DNA of 64,000 nt from Cephalopachus bancanus. Taxonomy: Eukaryota > Chordata > Mammalia > Primates > Tarsiidae. The notes under the pieces are model-generated. The model ran no database searches and had not been told where the DNA came from. It saw only the letters and a program-made list of their open reading frames with translations. Position 1 is the stretch's first letter, and every line of letters begins with the position of its first letter. Positions 11,691-22,930 of the stretch are shown piece by piece. Location of the stretch: contig JAPVLO010000097.1 in the NCBI GenBank assembly GCA_027257055.1, forward strand, positions 6,983,001 through 7,047,000, given 5' to 3'. Both the position numbers and the translations under genes were made by a program.

Positions 11691-11877
11691 TATTATCTTT
11701 AAATGTATTATTTACATTTGAAATTATTTTGCTGAGAAAATGGAAAAAATTGAAGTGCTGTTGATGTTCAGGTAATAATTTTTCTATTAAACTTTAAAAT
11801 GATTACAGTGCTGTTTATATTTAGGCAGATAGGAAGGAAATTATCTTTTAATATTGATATTTGTTTTGTTTTAATAG

Positions 11878-11962
11878 GTATCAGCAGATGTTGCATACAA
11901 ACTTGGTATACCTTGCTACAATAGCAGATTCTAATCAAAACATGCAGTCTCTTTTACCAGCA
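11878..11962 (+). CDS. SS18: SS18 coding exon (human exon 3 equivalent)
   Basis: This 85-nt internal exon starts with the third base of a codon and then reads 28 codons beginning YQQMLHTNLVYLATIADSNQ and ending SLLPA. It is the C-terminal part of the SNH (SYT N-terminal homology) domain, the helical segment by which SS18 docks onto the BRG1/BRM ATPase module of BAF (SWI/SNF) complexes in the nucleus. The acceptor is a T-rich tract ending TTTTAATAG; the donor is GTAAGT, directly after the GCA codon. The paralogue SS18L1 (CREST) has a near-identical SNH segment, but the following exon (MPMGPGGMNQSG) fits SS18 only. The exon length is not a multiple of three, so skipping it would shift the frame. 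Exon numbers are by analogy with the human gene. Confidence 0.97.
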
Positions 11963-12533
11963 GTAAGTACCTTTAAAATACTGTGAAGTAGACCATCTTT
12001 TTTAGTTACATACGGTATAACATATTTTTGTTTAATGATTTTTGCATTTGGTTTTGTAAATCCTACCTCTGAGAACTTGAAAGTCTTCTATGTGTATTAT
12101 CTAAAAGCTTTATTTTCTTTCATATTCAGTTGAATTAATTTACCTAGAATTGATTCCCTCCCTGAGAAAGTTGTATTTGTTTACCCATCTGCCCACCTGC
12201 CTTTCTATTTATTTTAATTTTTAATTACACAAGTAGCTTATTGATAAATCTTGAGTATTTTACATCAAATGCCAGACAGCATATAATTTTACCAGTAAAT
12301 ATTTTATTTCAATATGTATCTCTAGTAGATAGGACTATTATTCTACCCAATGAAGTTAACCATAATTTTTTAATGTCTTGTAATATTTAGTCTTTTATCA
12401 GTTTTTATCAACTATGTAAAAAAAACCTGAGATGTTTTAATAGTTGTTTGCCTGGCAGTCCAAATGAAGTTCCCTTATTGCTTTGCTTATGTGTCTTAAG
12501 TCTCTTTTAATCTGTATCAGTTTATCCTTTTTT

Positions 12534-12822
12534 TTTTTTTTTTGAGTTGGAGTCTCACTCTGTCGCCCAGACTGGAGTGCAGTGGCCGCTCCCGGCCACC
12601 GCTGACTCAACCTGCTGGGCTCCAGCAATCCTTCCGCCTCAGCTTTCCAAGTAGCTGGAACTACAGGCATACGCCACTACACCCGGCTAATTTTTTTGAT
12701 TCATTGTAGAGATGAGGTCTCACCAAGATGCCCAGGCGGGTCTCGAACCCACGGGCTCAGGCAATCCACTCACCTCAGCCTCCCAAAGTGTGGGATTACA
12801 GGCTGAGCCACCTAGCCCGGCT
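12534..12822 (-). mobile_element. Alu (dimeric)
   Basis: Full reverse dimer; duplication AGTTTATCCTTTTTT (12519-12533 and 12823-12837). Confidence 0.95.
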
Positions 12823-13127
12823 AGTTTATCCTTTTTTAATCTTCATTTATTTGTTAAAGAAACTGGGTAATATGTTGTGTAGAATTTTTCACATTCTGAA
12901 TTTGGCTAATTGTATCCTCCCGGTCCTTTAACATGTTCTTTCATCTCTTTTATTTCATGTAAACTGATAGGCTAGAACAGAGATAGGAATAGTTTTTTTG
13001 TTAAGAATATTTTATTGGTAGTGCTTTGTATTTCCTGTTGTATCACATCAGTAAGAACATGTGTGGTTGTTCCGTTTTTAGTTATGTTAAGATTGATTAG
13101 TGATACAAGCCTGATCAATTCATTATA

Positions 13128-13994
13128 CGAGGGGGAACCCCTCAAAAATTCAGAATTTTTTTGTTAAAAGTGTGAATTTTTATTCTTACATGTTTAAACT
13201 TCAGTCATCTTTTGATTCAATACACCTAATTGAGATGCTTTTTCCACTGCTCAAGAGGGTTTTTGAATGTCAGTTTTGATGCCTTTTATTGCTTCTGCTG
13301 TTTTTTTTGTTTTTTGTTTTTGAGTTGGAGTCTCACTCTGTTGCCCAGACTGGAGTGCAGTGACTGCTCCTGGCCACCACAGTCTCGACCTGCTGGGCTA
13401 CAGAAATCCTTCCGCCTCAGCCTTCCGAGTAGCTGGAATTACAGGCATGTGCTACCACACCCGGCTGATTTTTTGATTTATTGTAGAGATGAGGTCTCGC
13501 TGCCCAGGTGGGTCTCGAACTCGCAGGCTCAGGCAGTCCACTCACCTCAGCCTCCCAAAGGCGTGGGATTACAGGCCGAGCCACTGAGCCCGGCTGCTTC
13601 TGTTTTTTGTTTCACCTTTTCTGCACTGGCAAAACTTTTCCCTTTGAGGACTTTTTGCATCCAGGGAAAGAAAAAAAAAATCACTCAGGGAGATTGGGTG
13701 AATAGGGAGGGTGAGGTACGGGAGTCATGTAGTTTTTGGTCAAAAATTTCTGAACACTTAGCGCATGGTGTGGGCAGGTATGCTCGTAAATCACCCATTA
13801 TGAAATGGGCAAATGTGTTGAAAGACACTCCAAGAAAAAAATTCTGTGATGCTAAACGCAGCCTCTCACAACAATGCTGGCTGGTACAGTGGTGCCAATG
13901 GGTTCCTAGAACACACTCACCTATCAGGGGAAGCCTGTACTAAAGGGAGCCCGACCTCTAAAAAATAATTCTGTTTTTTGGGGGTCCCCTCTTG
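13128..13994 (-). mobile_element. Mariner-family DNA transposon fossil, split by an Alu
   Basis: Imperfect inverted ends of about 34 bp (CGAGGGGGAACCCCTCAAAA left; TTGGGGGTCCCCTCTTG right) are bordered by TA on both sides (13126-13127 and 13995-13996), the Tc1/mariner target. Minus-strand reading of 13600-13900 gives a decayed mariner transposase C terminus: an HxxxSVQKFLTKN-like stretch, VPHPPYSPNLP (compare YSPDLAP in the family), then QKVLKGKSFASAEKVKQKT, continuing after the Alu. Without the Alu only about 565 bp remain, so the catalytic 5' half is mostly lost. Confidence 0.85.
13298..13595 (-). mobile_element. Alu, young subfamily, inside the mariner fossil
   Basis: Full reverse dimer with the deleted linker (TCTCGCTGCCCAGG); target duplication GCTTCTG (13291-13297 and 13596-13602). 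Confidence 0.92.
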
Positions 13995-16647
13995 TAAAAT
14001 TTCCTGTCTACTTTTCAACTAATGGTTTTAGTAGTCGTTGATGCTTGTTGACCAGATCCTTTATTTCATCTTGGGATAACAAAATGGTAAATTTCTAATT
14101 TTACAATGCCTTCTGCCTTTATGAGTTGTAGTTCTTTGATTAAATATTTGGTTATTTTGAAATTAGAGAGTTACCTAAGGGCAGTTATGATAAAGGCTTT
14201 GCTTTATCCTTTTATCAGTTTTTGGAATAACAAGTTGGTGTCTAGCAACTTGTGGAGGTGATCAGTGGTTTTATTGTTTTTTGTTTTTATTAACTTACAG
14301 ATTTTTATATTTTTAATTGTTTAAGTTATTTCCAGTCATTCTTTGTGATGCTCTGATTTTGTTTCTTTGATCAGTAGAAGCCTTTTTATTTGGCTCCTGT
14401 TCCTTTTGACATGACTAATTCTTCTATAGGTTCTTTATTTTCGTAAGTTGAGAGTTATTAGGCTGACTTTATTTTCTGCTCCAGAACTGGAATCAGCTAT
14501 TTTTTTTTGAAGAGTTTTGTTTTTGTTTTTCAATTTAATGGGAATTGGTATTTAGATACCATGATTTGGGTACTTGGGCATTCATTATTACTGGGTTTTC
14601 ATTGTTTCTAGGCATTTTTAGTAGACATAACTAGTAAACACATTTTTATGAAAGAATATATTCTTGGTGATAGTACCATTTTAGGAAAGGAGTTTTACTT
14701 AGTTTTGATGTAATAAGTATCTCTTATTCTAAAAATTTTGGTTCCTTAATGACATTACTATAGTTGCTTATTTGCTTTATACTACTACATATAAAAAATA
14801 TTTTCAATATAACAATACCAGAATTACCACTAACAATAAGATGCTTGTCTTACGATACATCTTACTGGGAATATTTAATCAATGAGTTTTGTTTTGGACT
14901 TGAAATAGTTCTCATGGCTGTTGTTATGAACTTGGTTACCAGCTAGGTAGAATTTATCTTTTGTGACTAATGTGAGAAATAGGTTCACTTTCATTTGTTT
15001 CTATATAGATAGTTCTTTGTCCCATTATTATTTATTGGAAAAACAAAACAAAACAACTTTTATATATCTTGTCCACGCCACTTGTGTTAATATTGGATGA
15101 TCATATATGTGTGTATCTCATCTCTCTATTCTGTTAATCTGGTTTTATAAATTCCACTGTCTTGTCACACTTGATACATGTTAAAAAGTTCTTATTCCTT
15201 ATAGTTTTCAAGCATGTCTTGACTGTTGGTCTATGTCAAGTTATATACACGCATACATAATCTTATGATTTTCATTGAGACTATCTTGACTCTAAATCAA
15301 TTTGAGGACGATTAATATCTTTACAAAATTGAGTCTTTCAGATCATGAGCATTGCATACATTTTCGCTTATTTAGTCCTTTAATATCTGTCAGTGAAGTT
15401 TTATGATTTTCCCTATGGAAGGTTTGCATGTCTCTCATTGGACTCACTGCTAGATACTTCATATTTTTTAGGCACTTTTAAGTGGAGTATTTGTTTAAGT
15501 TTTATTTTCTAGTTGCTGTTTCCATGAAAATGCAATTGATTGGAATCTCACAATCTTGTTAAACTCTTGTTTCTACCAATATTTCTGTAGATACTTTCAG
15601 TTTTCTATATTCATGGTCATATCGTTTGTGAATAATGAGTTTTGTTTCTTTCCTGCTGATCCTTACATCTTTTATTTCTTTCTCTTGCCTTACTTCTCTG
15701 GCTAGGACCTCCAGTACATTCCTGAGTAGAAGTGATGATAGAAGACATCCTTGTCTTGTTCCTGATCTCAAAGGGAAAACTTTCACTGTTTGACCATTAA
15801 GTATGATGTTTGCTGTAGTGTTTTGTAGATACCTTTTGTGAGATTAAGGAAGTTTCCTTCTGTTTCTGGTATGCTAAGTAAGAATTTGTATCTTGAATGG
15901 ATGTTAAATTTTTTATGACATCTAATGACGTGATCATAAGCTTTCTCTTCTGTTGATGTGGTAAAATGCATTGATTAACCTTTTAGTGCTCAATCATCCT
16001 TGCATTCTTTTAACTAACCTACTTGTTCATGGCCCACTTGATCATGGTCTTTTTTAAAAATTGCTGTATTCAGTTTGTTAAAATTTTGGTCAGAATTTTT
16101 GTGTCTTTGTTCATGAGTGTAATTGATCTGTAATTTTCTTTGTTTAATGCCTTTGTTTTTTTACTTTGAAGTTATGCTGGCTTTATAAAATGAGCTGGAA
16201 AAATTTTCCCACATTTTCTTATTTGATAGAATTTGCATAATATAGCTCCTACTTCTTAAGTGATTGATAACAATTCATTAGAAAAACCATCTGGATCTGG
16301 AGTTTTCTTTGTGAGAAAGCATCTATTTACTTAATTTCTTGAATGACTATGGTACAGTTCTTATATTTTATAAATTATCTATTTTGGTAAGTTGTGACTT
16401 TTAACATTTTAATGAATTTGAATATTTCTTGGCATGAAATACAATAAAAGCTCATGAAATAATCATCTTTATGATGTCAATAGGATCTGTAGTGACTTTT
16501 TTCTTTTTAACACAGCTATTTGTGCCTTCTCTTTAAAAATATTTTTACACAACTCCTGCCAGATGTTTATTATATATATTTATGTTATGTGTTTTAGATA
16601 TATATTATATATATATAAAACTATCAATATTTGGCTTGATTGCTCTT

Positions 16648-17893
16648 CATTGCAGCAAACCTTTTGGTCTCAAAATCCTGTTATATTCTTAAAAATTATT
16701 GAGGATTCCAAAAAGATTAATATGGGTTGTATCTGTTGATCTAAACTATAAATTTTTCTCAATTTTTATATTAAAACTGAGAAATTAAAAATTGTTCACT
16801 TAAAAATAACAATAAACTTAACTGCCTATTAATATAAATAATGTTCTTTCAAAGGAAATAACTATCTTTGAGAACAAATTTAGTGAAATGAATGATAGCA
16901 TGCTTAAATTTTGCTGATTTTTTGAAAATGTCTGGCTTAAAAGAAGACAGCTGTATTTTTACATCTACTTCTGAAGTCGGTCTATTGTAATATGTTATTT
17001 TGGTTGAAGTCGAATATCTAATGTTCACAGATACATAGTTAGAAAGGGGAATACTATTTTTATAACCTTTTCAGATTGTTGTAGATAATCTTTTTTGATA
17101 TTATAGCAGATCTCAACAAGTATTTTTTGGAGGTTAGTTGCATTGTGGAATCTGAAATCATATCAGTACTTTTTTCTTATACTGGTACTGCAGTTCTTCC
17201 AAACGTTGACATATTTTCTTATTTGACACCAAAGACCACATCTGTTAAAATCACCACTAATCTTATCAGCGAAGTCCTTAAGTATCGGGATGCTGTCAAG
17301 CCCAAGGTAGCAGATGTAAGTTTGCCACATTCCCAATTCTTGGTTGAAAACTCAGAGTTCATCTTGGCAACAAATACTATCAGTTGTGCTTCTGGCTCAC
17401 TGTGTTCATTTTTGAGAAAAGATCTGCCAAATACCCAAACCTGGATAAATGTGGTTAGCAATTGTTCATTCAAATAAAAATGATGTTCCATGAAAACAGC
17501 TAGTTCAGCTAGCAACTGAATCACAAAGTGCTTGTGTCTTACTTTGATTTACAGCAGATAATGTTTATTATTTTCTCATTTTGTCACTGAATATTTAAGA
17601 CAGGAGACTTTGATAAATTAATGACTTCTGCTTCATCAAGTACATTTTTAAGTGAAGCTAGCTTTTTCTTTGTTTAACTGCAAGTGTGTGGCAGTCAATA
17701 ATACAGTAACTAATAATAGAGTTTTGACACCATTCCCTTGATTCCAGGAGTTATATCCACTCTTGCTTTTGCACCATCATTATAAATATGAACATAGCAT
17801 AAAAGGCAACATTGTCTAGTGTTGTAATAGAAATAGTTTTGATCTTGGGGACCCCCTAAAAGAGTCTTGAGGACCACATTTTGTGAACCATTC
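16648..17893. mobile_element. hAT-like DNA transposon (about 1.25 kb) inside the L1M
   Basis: The left end CAAACCTTTTGGTCTCAAAA and the right end CTTGAGGACCACATTTTGTGAACC form degenerate inverted ends of the CAGNNNTTCTCAAA...hAT type. Inside, blocks such as TTATTGAGGATTCCAAAAAG and GTCTGGCTTAAAAGAAGACAGC match a mammalian repeat I recognise but cannot name with certainty. L1 ORF2 sequence stops before it and resumes after it. The 116-aa frame at 17127-17477 shows no known domain. Confidence 0.5.
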
Positions 17894-19733
17894 CTCTATT
17901 CTCTGTTTTTGTTTATGATTCGTTTTTGATCTTTGTTATTGTCTTCCTTTGGTGTATTTTGCTGTTGTTTTTCTGAATTTTGAGATGAATGCTTGCTTCA
18001 TCAATTTTCAGCTTTCCATTCTAATATATGCATTAAAAATGGGCATAGTTCTGTTATATAGTATATCCATGTTTATTTAATTTCACATATTTTCTAATTT
18101 TCATTATTATTTCTTTCTTATACATTGGCTGATAAATACATTTCTTAATTTCTAAACATGAGATTTTATTTTCTTAATTTCTGACTTTATTGCATTGTAG
18201 TTAGATGACATTCTGTGTGGTTTCATTTCTTCAGAATTATTTGAGAATTGTTTTAGGGTACACTATATGATCAGTTTTCACAAATGTTACATTTTTTTTT
18301 TTCTACAAGTGTATGTTCTTTAGCCACTGAGTGCAGAGTTCTATATCTGTTAGGTCAAGTATATTAATCTTATTTGGATCTTCTATAACTTTACTGATTC
18401 TTTTTAAAAAACTTTTCTGATGTTTTGTTTGTTCTATCAGCTATTGAGAGATGTATTTTAAAATGTGCAAGTATAATTGTGGATTGACTAGTTTTTCTTG
18501 TAGCTCTTTAAATTTTTGCTTAGCACATTTTGATATACTGTTAGTGGTACTTATAAATTTAGAAATTTTAAAGCTTTCTGATTCTTAGTAATATTTATAA
18601 TTATGAAGTATCCCTTCTTATCTCTAATAATACTTTTTAATGTCTATTTATAGCTATTATAACTAACTCAACTTTCTTAGTGTTTGCTTGGTATATTCAC
18701 TTTTCTCTTTCTTTGTGTTAGAGATATGTGTGTTATGAATGACATGTAGATTTAAAAAAACAAACAAACCCCAGTCTAGCTATCTTTGTCTTTTAATTGG
18801 AACATTAACTCCATTTATACTGAATGTAATTGATTGTATGCCTGAGTTTAAAACTACTATTATACAGTGAACTAACTTTCTTGTTTGTCTTGTCTGTTTT
18901 ATATTCATTTTTATGGCGCTTTTTGGCCTTATAGTTAATTTGTTTAATTTTTTTTTCTTTGCTAGTTGGGGAATTTTTTTATATCTACTATTCTTTTTGT
19001 GATTACTATACAGATAGCAATATACATCCCAGTCAATCCAAGGGCCTTCAGATACTTTATTTCTTTTCCTTTTCTCAATGACTTTCCTAATCATCTTATA
19101 AATCTCTTGCGTTTATCCACAAGTGATTGTTATTGCTATATTTTTGAAGTCATTAGATTTCCTCTCATAGGTACAATTTCTGATGCTTTTCATTCCTCCT
19201 TTCATTTATAGTCTTCTAAGTTAGATCAGTTTTTTTCCTCCTCCTAAAGAACATTTCTTAGTATTTTCTTTAGTGCTGGATTGCTGGTGACAGATACCTT
19301 CAGTTTTTGTTGTTGTTTTGTCTTTTGTTCTGCTCTGAAAATACCTTTATTTCACTGTCATTCTTAAAAGATGTTTTCCAAGGACAGATACTAGGTTGGC
19401 AGTTCTATCAACATGTCAGATTTATCCTTCCATTGTTTTCTGTCTTATATTTATTGAAAAATTCAGCTGTCAATGTAACTGTTGGTATATTTTGTTGGAC
19501 TGCATTTAAGATGATTTGCTTTGCCTAGGGTTTTCTATATTTTTACTATGATGTGTCTAAGTAAAGATTTTTTTTGTTTTGTTAAAATTTTTAAAAATTA
19601 CATTGTATATTTTTATTGGAACTTTTCTTTTTAATTTTTCTGCTTGATGTCTGTTGAGATTCTGAAACATATAGGTTGATATCTTTTATCAGTTTTGGGA
19701 ATTTTCAGTCATTATCTCTTCAAGCAAATATTT

Positions 19734-20005
19734 TTTTTTTTTTTTTGAGTTGGAGTCTCACTCTGTCGCCCAGATTGAAGTGCAGCGGCCGCTCCCAGCC
19801 ACTGCAGCCTTGACCCGCTGGGCTCCGGCGATCCTTCCGCCTCAGCCTTCCGAGTAGCTGGAACTACAGGCGCGCACTACCACGCCCGGCTAGTTTTTTT
19901 ATTTATTGTAGAGATGAGATCTCGCCAAGTTGCCCAGGCGGGTCTCAAACCCGCGGGCTCAGGCATTCCACTCACCTCAGCCTCCTAAGGCGCGGGATTA
20001 CAGGC
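19734..20005 (-). mobile_element. Alu, slightly 5'-truncated
   Basis: Reverse dimer lacking about the first 20 bp of the head; duplication CAAGCAAATATT (19722-19733 and 20006-20017). Confidence 0.93.
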
Positions 20006-21722
20006 CAAGCAAATATTCTTTTCTCTTTTGTAAGACTCCAGTTAAACTTACGTTAGGCCCTATGACTGTGTCTTTTAGTTTCTTAATTTCTCTAGAGTTT
20101 TCCAACTGTTTATTGTTTTAGGTACATTTTTTTCTATCCACTTTTTCAATTGACTTTTCACTGTACCTAATCTTATGTATCCATTGAGTTCTTAGTTGTA
20201 ATATATTTTTCTATTTCTAGAATAGCTATTTAGTTCTTTTTCAAATCTGCTCTGCCATTTAAAAATATTTTCTACTCTTTACTGAAAAGGGACTTACATA
20301 GTTTGAGATATTTGAGTCTGAAAAATAACTGTTTTAGGGTGATTTTACTAAGATTTTCCAGAATGGGGTTTTTCCTCTTTATTTCAGTTAAATGGTTGTG
20401 TGAATTTGAAATCTGCTCAAAATTGCATGTAACTTTAAGTCTCAGTTTTTTTCCGTGTCTCCTTAAAGAAGAATTATGTGTTTATAATACTATTTCATGT
20501 ATCTGGAACTGGGCAAGATTTGGCACTTTCTCCTATTTGAAAGAACATCAAGAATCTATAAACTGAGAATAAAAAGAAAAAGACCTAAAAGGAGAAAAAT
20601 AGCTTACAAAGCCTGTGCGTTAACACTTAGCATTTTCTTTTTAGTTTGGGACTTGTGTCCTTTTTTCTTAATACAAAAGCATTATAACTTTATAATAGAA
20701 ATGATTTATTCTTAACCTTATATGTATTTTAACAAGCTTGTTCCCTTGATTTTAAGCCAAGAAGCAACAAATTGGAAATGGAAGAGATTTGTTCTGTAAG
20801 CAAGCATGCATATAAACAGTGTTACCTGACAGCCAGAGTGGCATAGAAAGAGACAAAACACTTATAAAAATGTGATAGAATTCAAAATGTATGCTTTTCT
20901 GGCTCCTTTTAGTATAGGTATGTAGGACTCTGTCTATCTTAGTAAACCATGGAGGCATCATTTGAATATTGGTTCTCACAGTTGGTCTTTATTTTCTGAA
21001 ACAACAAACTATTGACATAATTATTTTCATATTTGAACTAGGAACAATTTTACCAGTGGCAAATATGGCTATTTTCTGTGTATATTAATCTTTCCTTCTC
21101 AAACATAACTTTGGAGAAATTGTATTTCTAAGTTTTAACCTCATATTATTGTTCATTTATTTTTGTCATCTGCAAGTATTAACATATACAAAGTGGTAGG
21201 CACATTTGTTTAGGAAGGAATTACGAGAGAACTATTTAAATCATGATGATGATGAAGATATAGGTAGTACACAATCAGAGGGTACAAATGGAAAGAGGGA
21301 TTAGATTCTGGAGTGTTTGAAGTAGGGCTCACAGGATTCAGTGACTGAATAGATATAAAAGGTAGGGGAGAGTGTTTGGAGATTCAACTAATAGTGATAC
21401 CATTCACTAAGATTGAGTACATAAAAGCATTCCTGATTTTTAAAAGAAGGCTGAAAGCTAATTGGAATTGCTTATCTTGTTTTCACTTAATTCATTGTGT
21501 GAATTAAGTAGTTTGCAAAGTACTATAGAACCTAAAGATTGTCGCTTTGACATTAATTTAAAAAATAATGTAAATTTAAAAGAACCCCAATTTAACCAAA
21601 TATACTTGTTTTAAATTTATTAATTAGATTTATAATTTTTGTTTAATGAGTGTTTTGTACAAAGAATAAAAGTCTGACCTATTAATAAAAATTAATTTAG
21701 AGTGTATAGTCTTACATTTTAT

Positions 21723-21991
21723 TTTATTTATTTTTATTTTTTGAGTTGGAGTCTCACTCGGTCGCCCAGACTGGAGTGCAGTGGCCGCTCCCGGCCACCG
21801 CAGCCTCGCCTGCTGGGCTCCAGCGATCCTTCCGCCTCAGTCTTCCAAGTAGCCGGAATTACAGGCACGTGCTACCACTCCCAACTGATTTTTTTGATTT
21901 ATTGTAGAGATGAGGTCTCGCTGCCCAGGCGGGTCTCGAACCCGCGGGCTCCCAAAGGCGCGGGATCACAGGCTGAGCCACCGAGCCCGGC
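21723..21991 (-). mobile_element. Alu, young subfamily, with a left-arm deletion
   Basis: Reverse dimer with the deleted linker (TCTCGCTGCCCAGGCGG) and a further deletion of about 25 bp in the left arm (GGGCTCCCAAAGG). Duplication TAGTCTTACATTTTAT / TAGTCTCACATTTTAT (21707-21722 and 21992-22007, one mismatch). Confidence 0.94.
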
Positions 21992-22779
21992 TAGTCTCAC
22001 ATTTTATATATTATTTTTCATTTCCTATGTTGTATTTTTTTTTGGTGATGTTCTACTTGATGTCCTAACAGCCTTTAGGCAGCACTTGATTAGCTGTTTG
22101 TTCCACAAGCTTTCGTGAAAATGATAATACATTAGTCTTTTCAGGTTCAGTGACTGTGCTAGCATAACATTTGTTAAGGTACTTCAGTTACTAAGATCTG
22201 ATGTTATAGAATTTCTTTTCTACAGGTGTGATGCAAGTAAAAGTAAAGGAACAGCTTAGAACTGTGGAACAGTTTGAAGATTAGCAGATTTAGTGAAATT
22301 TGCAAAATTTAGTTTTAACATGTAACTTTGATATGGTGAGAGCATCAAAAACTATAAAAAGTCATAAAAAAACCCTACTTCACTCCTGTCATCCACCTGC
22401 TTTTTATGCAAATAAGTCAATATAAATATGTACTTTTCTACACAAGTAGAACCTTGCCATGTATACTGTTCTGAATCTTATTTTTTAATTATAATTTTTA
22501 AAAATGAAACTGTATTCTCATTTTAAGTGGGAAAGGACTTTTCTTAAATATTCACATCTTTTAAGAGTGTTTTAAGTGGTACAGATGATAATGTCTTATG
22601 TTTGGTAAGGTTAATAATATTGACTATTTTCTTTGAAATGTGTTCTTTGGCTTCTGTGATGGTTTTTTTTCTTTTTACCTCTCTGGCCGCTCAGCTTTAA
22701 CATGCCCATCAAATGTTGGTGTTTTGTTCTTGAAATTTTGTCACTGAGAGATTTCATACTCCTGGTTTCCTATATTCTT

Positions 22780-22930
22780 GACTCTACATTGATGGCTCCC
22801 AAATATGGATCTTCTTGCATGAATGTGAGACATGAATCCAGCTTTCAGTAGACATATCCATTTTGATATTCCACAGGCCTCTCAACACATATGAACAAAT
22901 TTCTCCTAGGCAACCCCCTTTGTTGTTCCC
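22780..22930 (-). repeat. Ancient dispersed repeat, reverse copy
   Basis: GATGGCTCCCAAATATGGAT ... ATATTCCACAGGCCTCTCAA looks like the reverse complement of part of the repeat family seen at 25930-26530 and 49280-49930. The family is old and mammal-wide; I do not name it. Confidence 0.35.

Larger units (their letters stand above)
1..11877 (+). other. SS18: SS18 intron (3' part of intron 2), with repeats
   Basis: Everything upstream of the exon at 11878 is intronic; I do not see the preceding exon. Repeats are listed separately. AT-rich stretches in which I recognise nothing are 261-540, 1160-1400, 5701-5895, 6237-6849, 7531-7943, 8447-8691, 8834-9291, 9469-10072, 10383-10635, 10954-11480 and 11691-11877. 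The last ends in the branch-point and T-rich region of the acceptor. A small ATTC-type repeat lies near 5381-5397. Confidence 0.9.
15050..20150 (-). mobile_element. Long old L1M, antisense, with two insertions
   Basis: 15050-16640 is reverse ORF2, with reverse-transcriptase scraps at 15971-15559 ([27 protein letters not shown]). 17894-19730 covers the endonuclease region and the ORF1 side (GTTAGGTCAAGTATATTAA, AACATTAACTCCATTTATAC, CTTTAGTGCTGGATTGCTGG). 20018-20150 is an ORF1-like end. It is interrupted by the hAT-like element (16648-17893) and an Alu (19734-20005). All frames are broken. Confidence 0.75.

Noticed and set aside
11878..11962. Possible assignment to the paralogue SS18L1 (CREST), whose SNH segment is nearly identical.
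   Set aside because: The next two exons encode MPMGPGGMNQSG and NHMPMQGPGPN, which fit SS18 and not SS18L1.
13230..13943. A 237-codon open frame on + (the longest on + outside the L1).
   Set aside because: It reads through the reverse strand of the mariner remnant and a reverse Alu. No family match, codon bias or splice context supports a gene.
17127..17477. A 116-codon frame on + that could look like a small gene.
   Set aside because: It lies in the hAT-like repeat, has a competing frame on the other strand, and shows no known motif or promoter.
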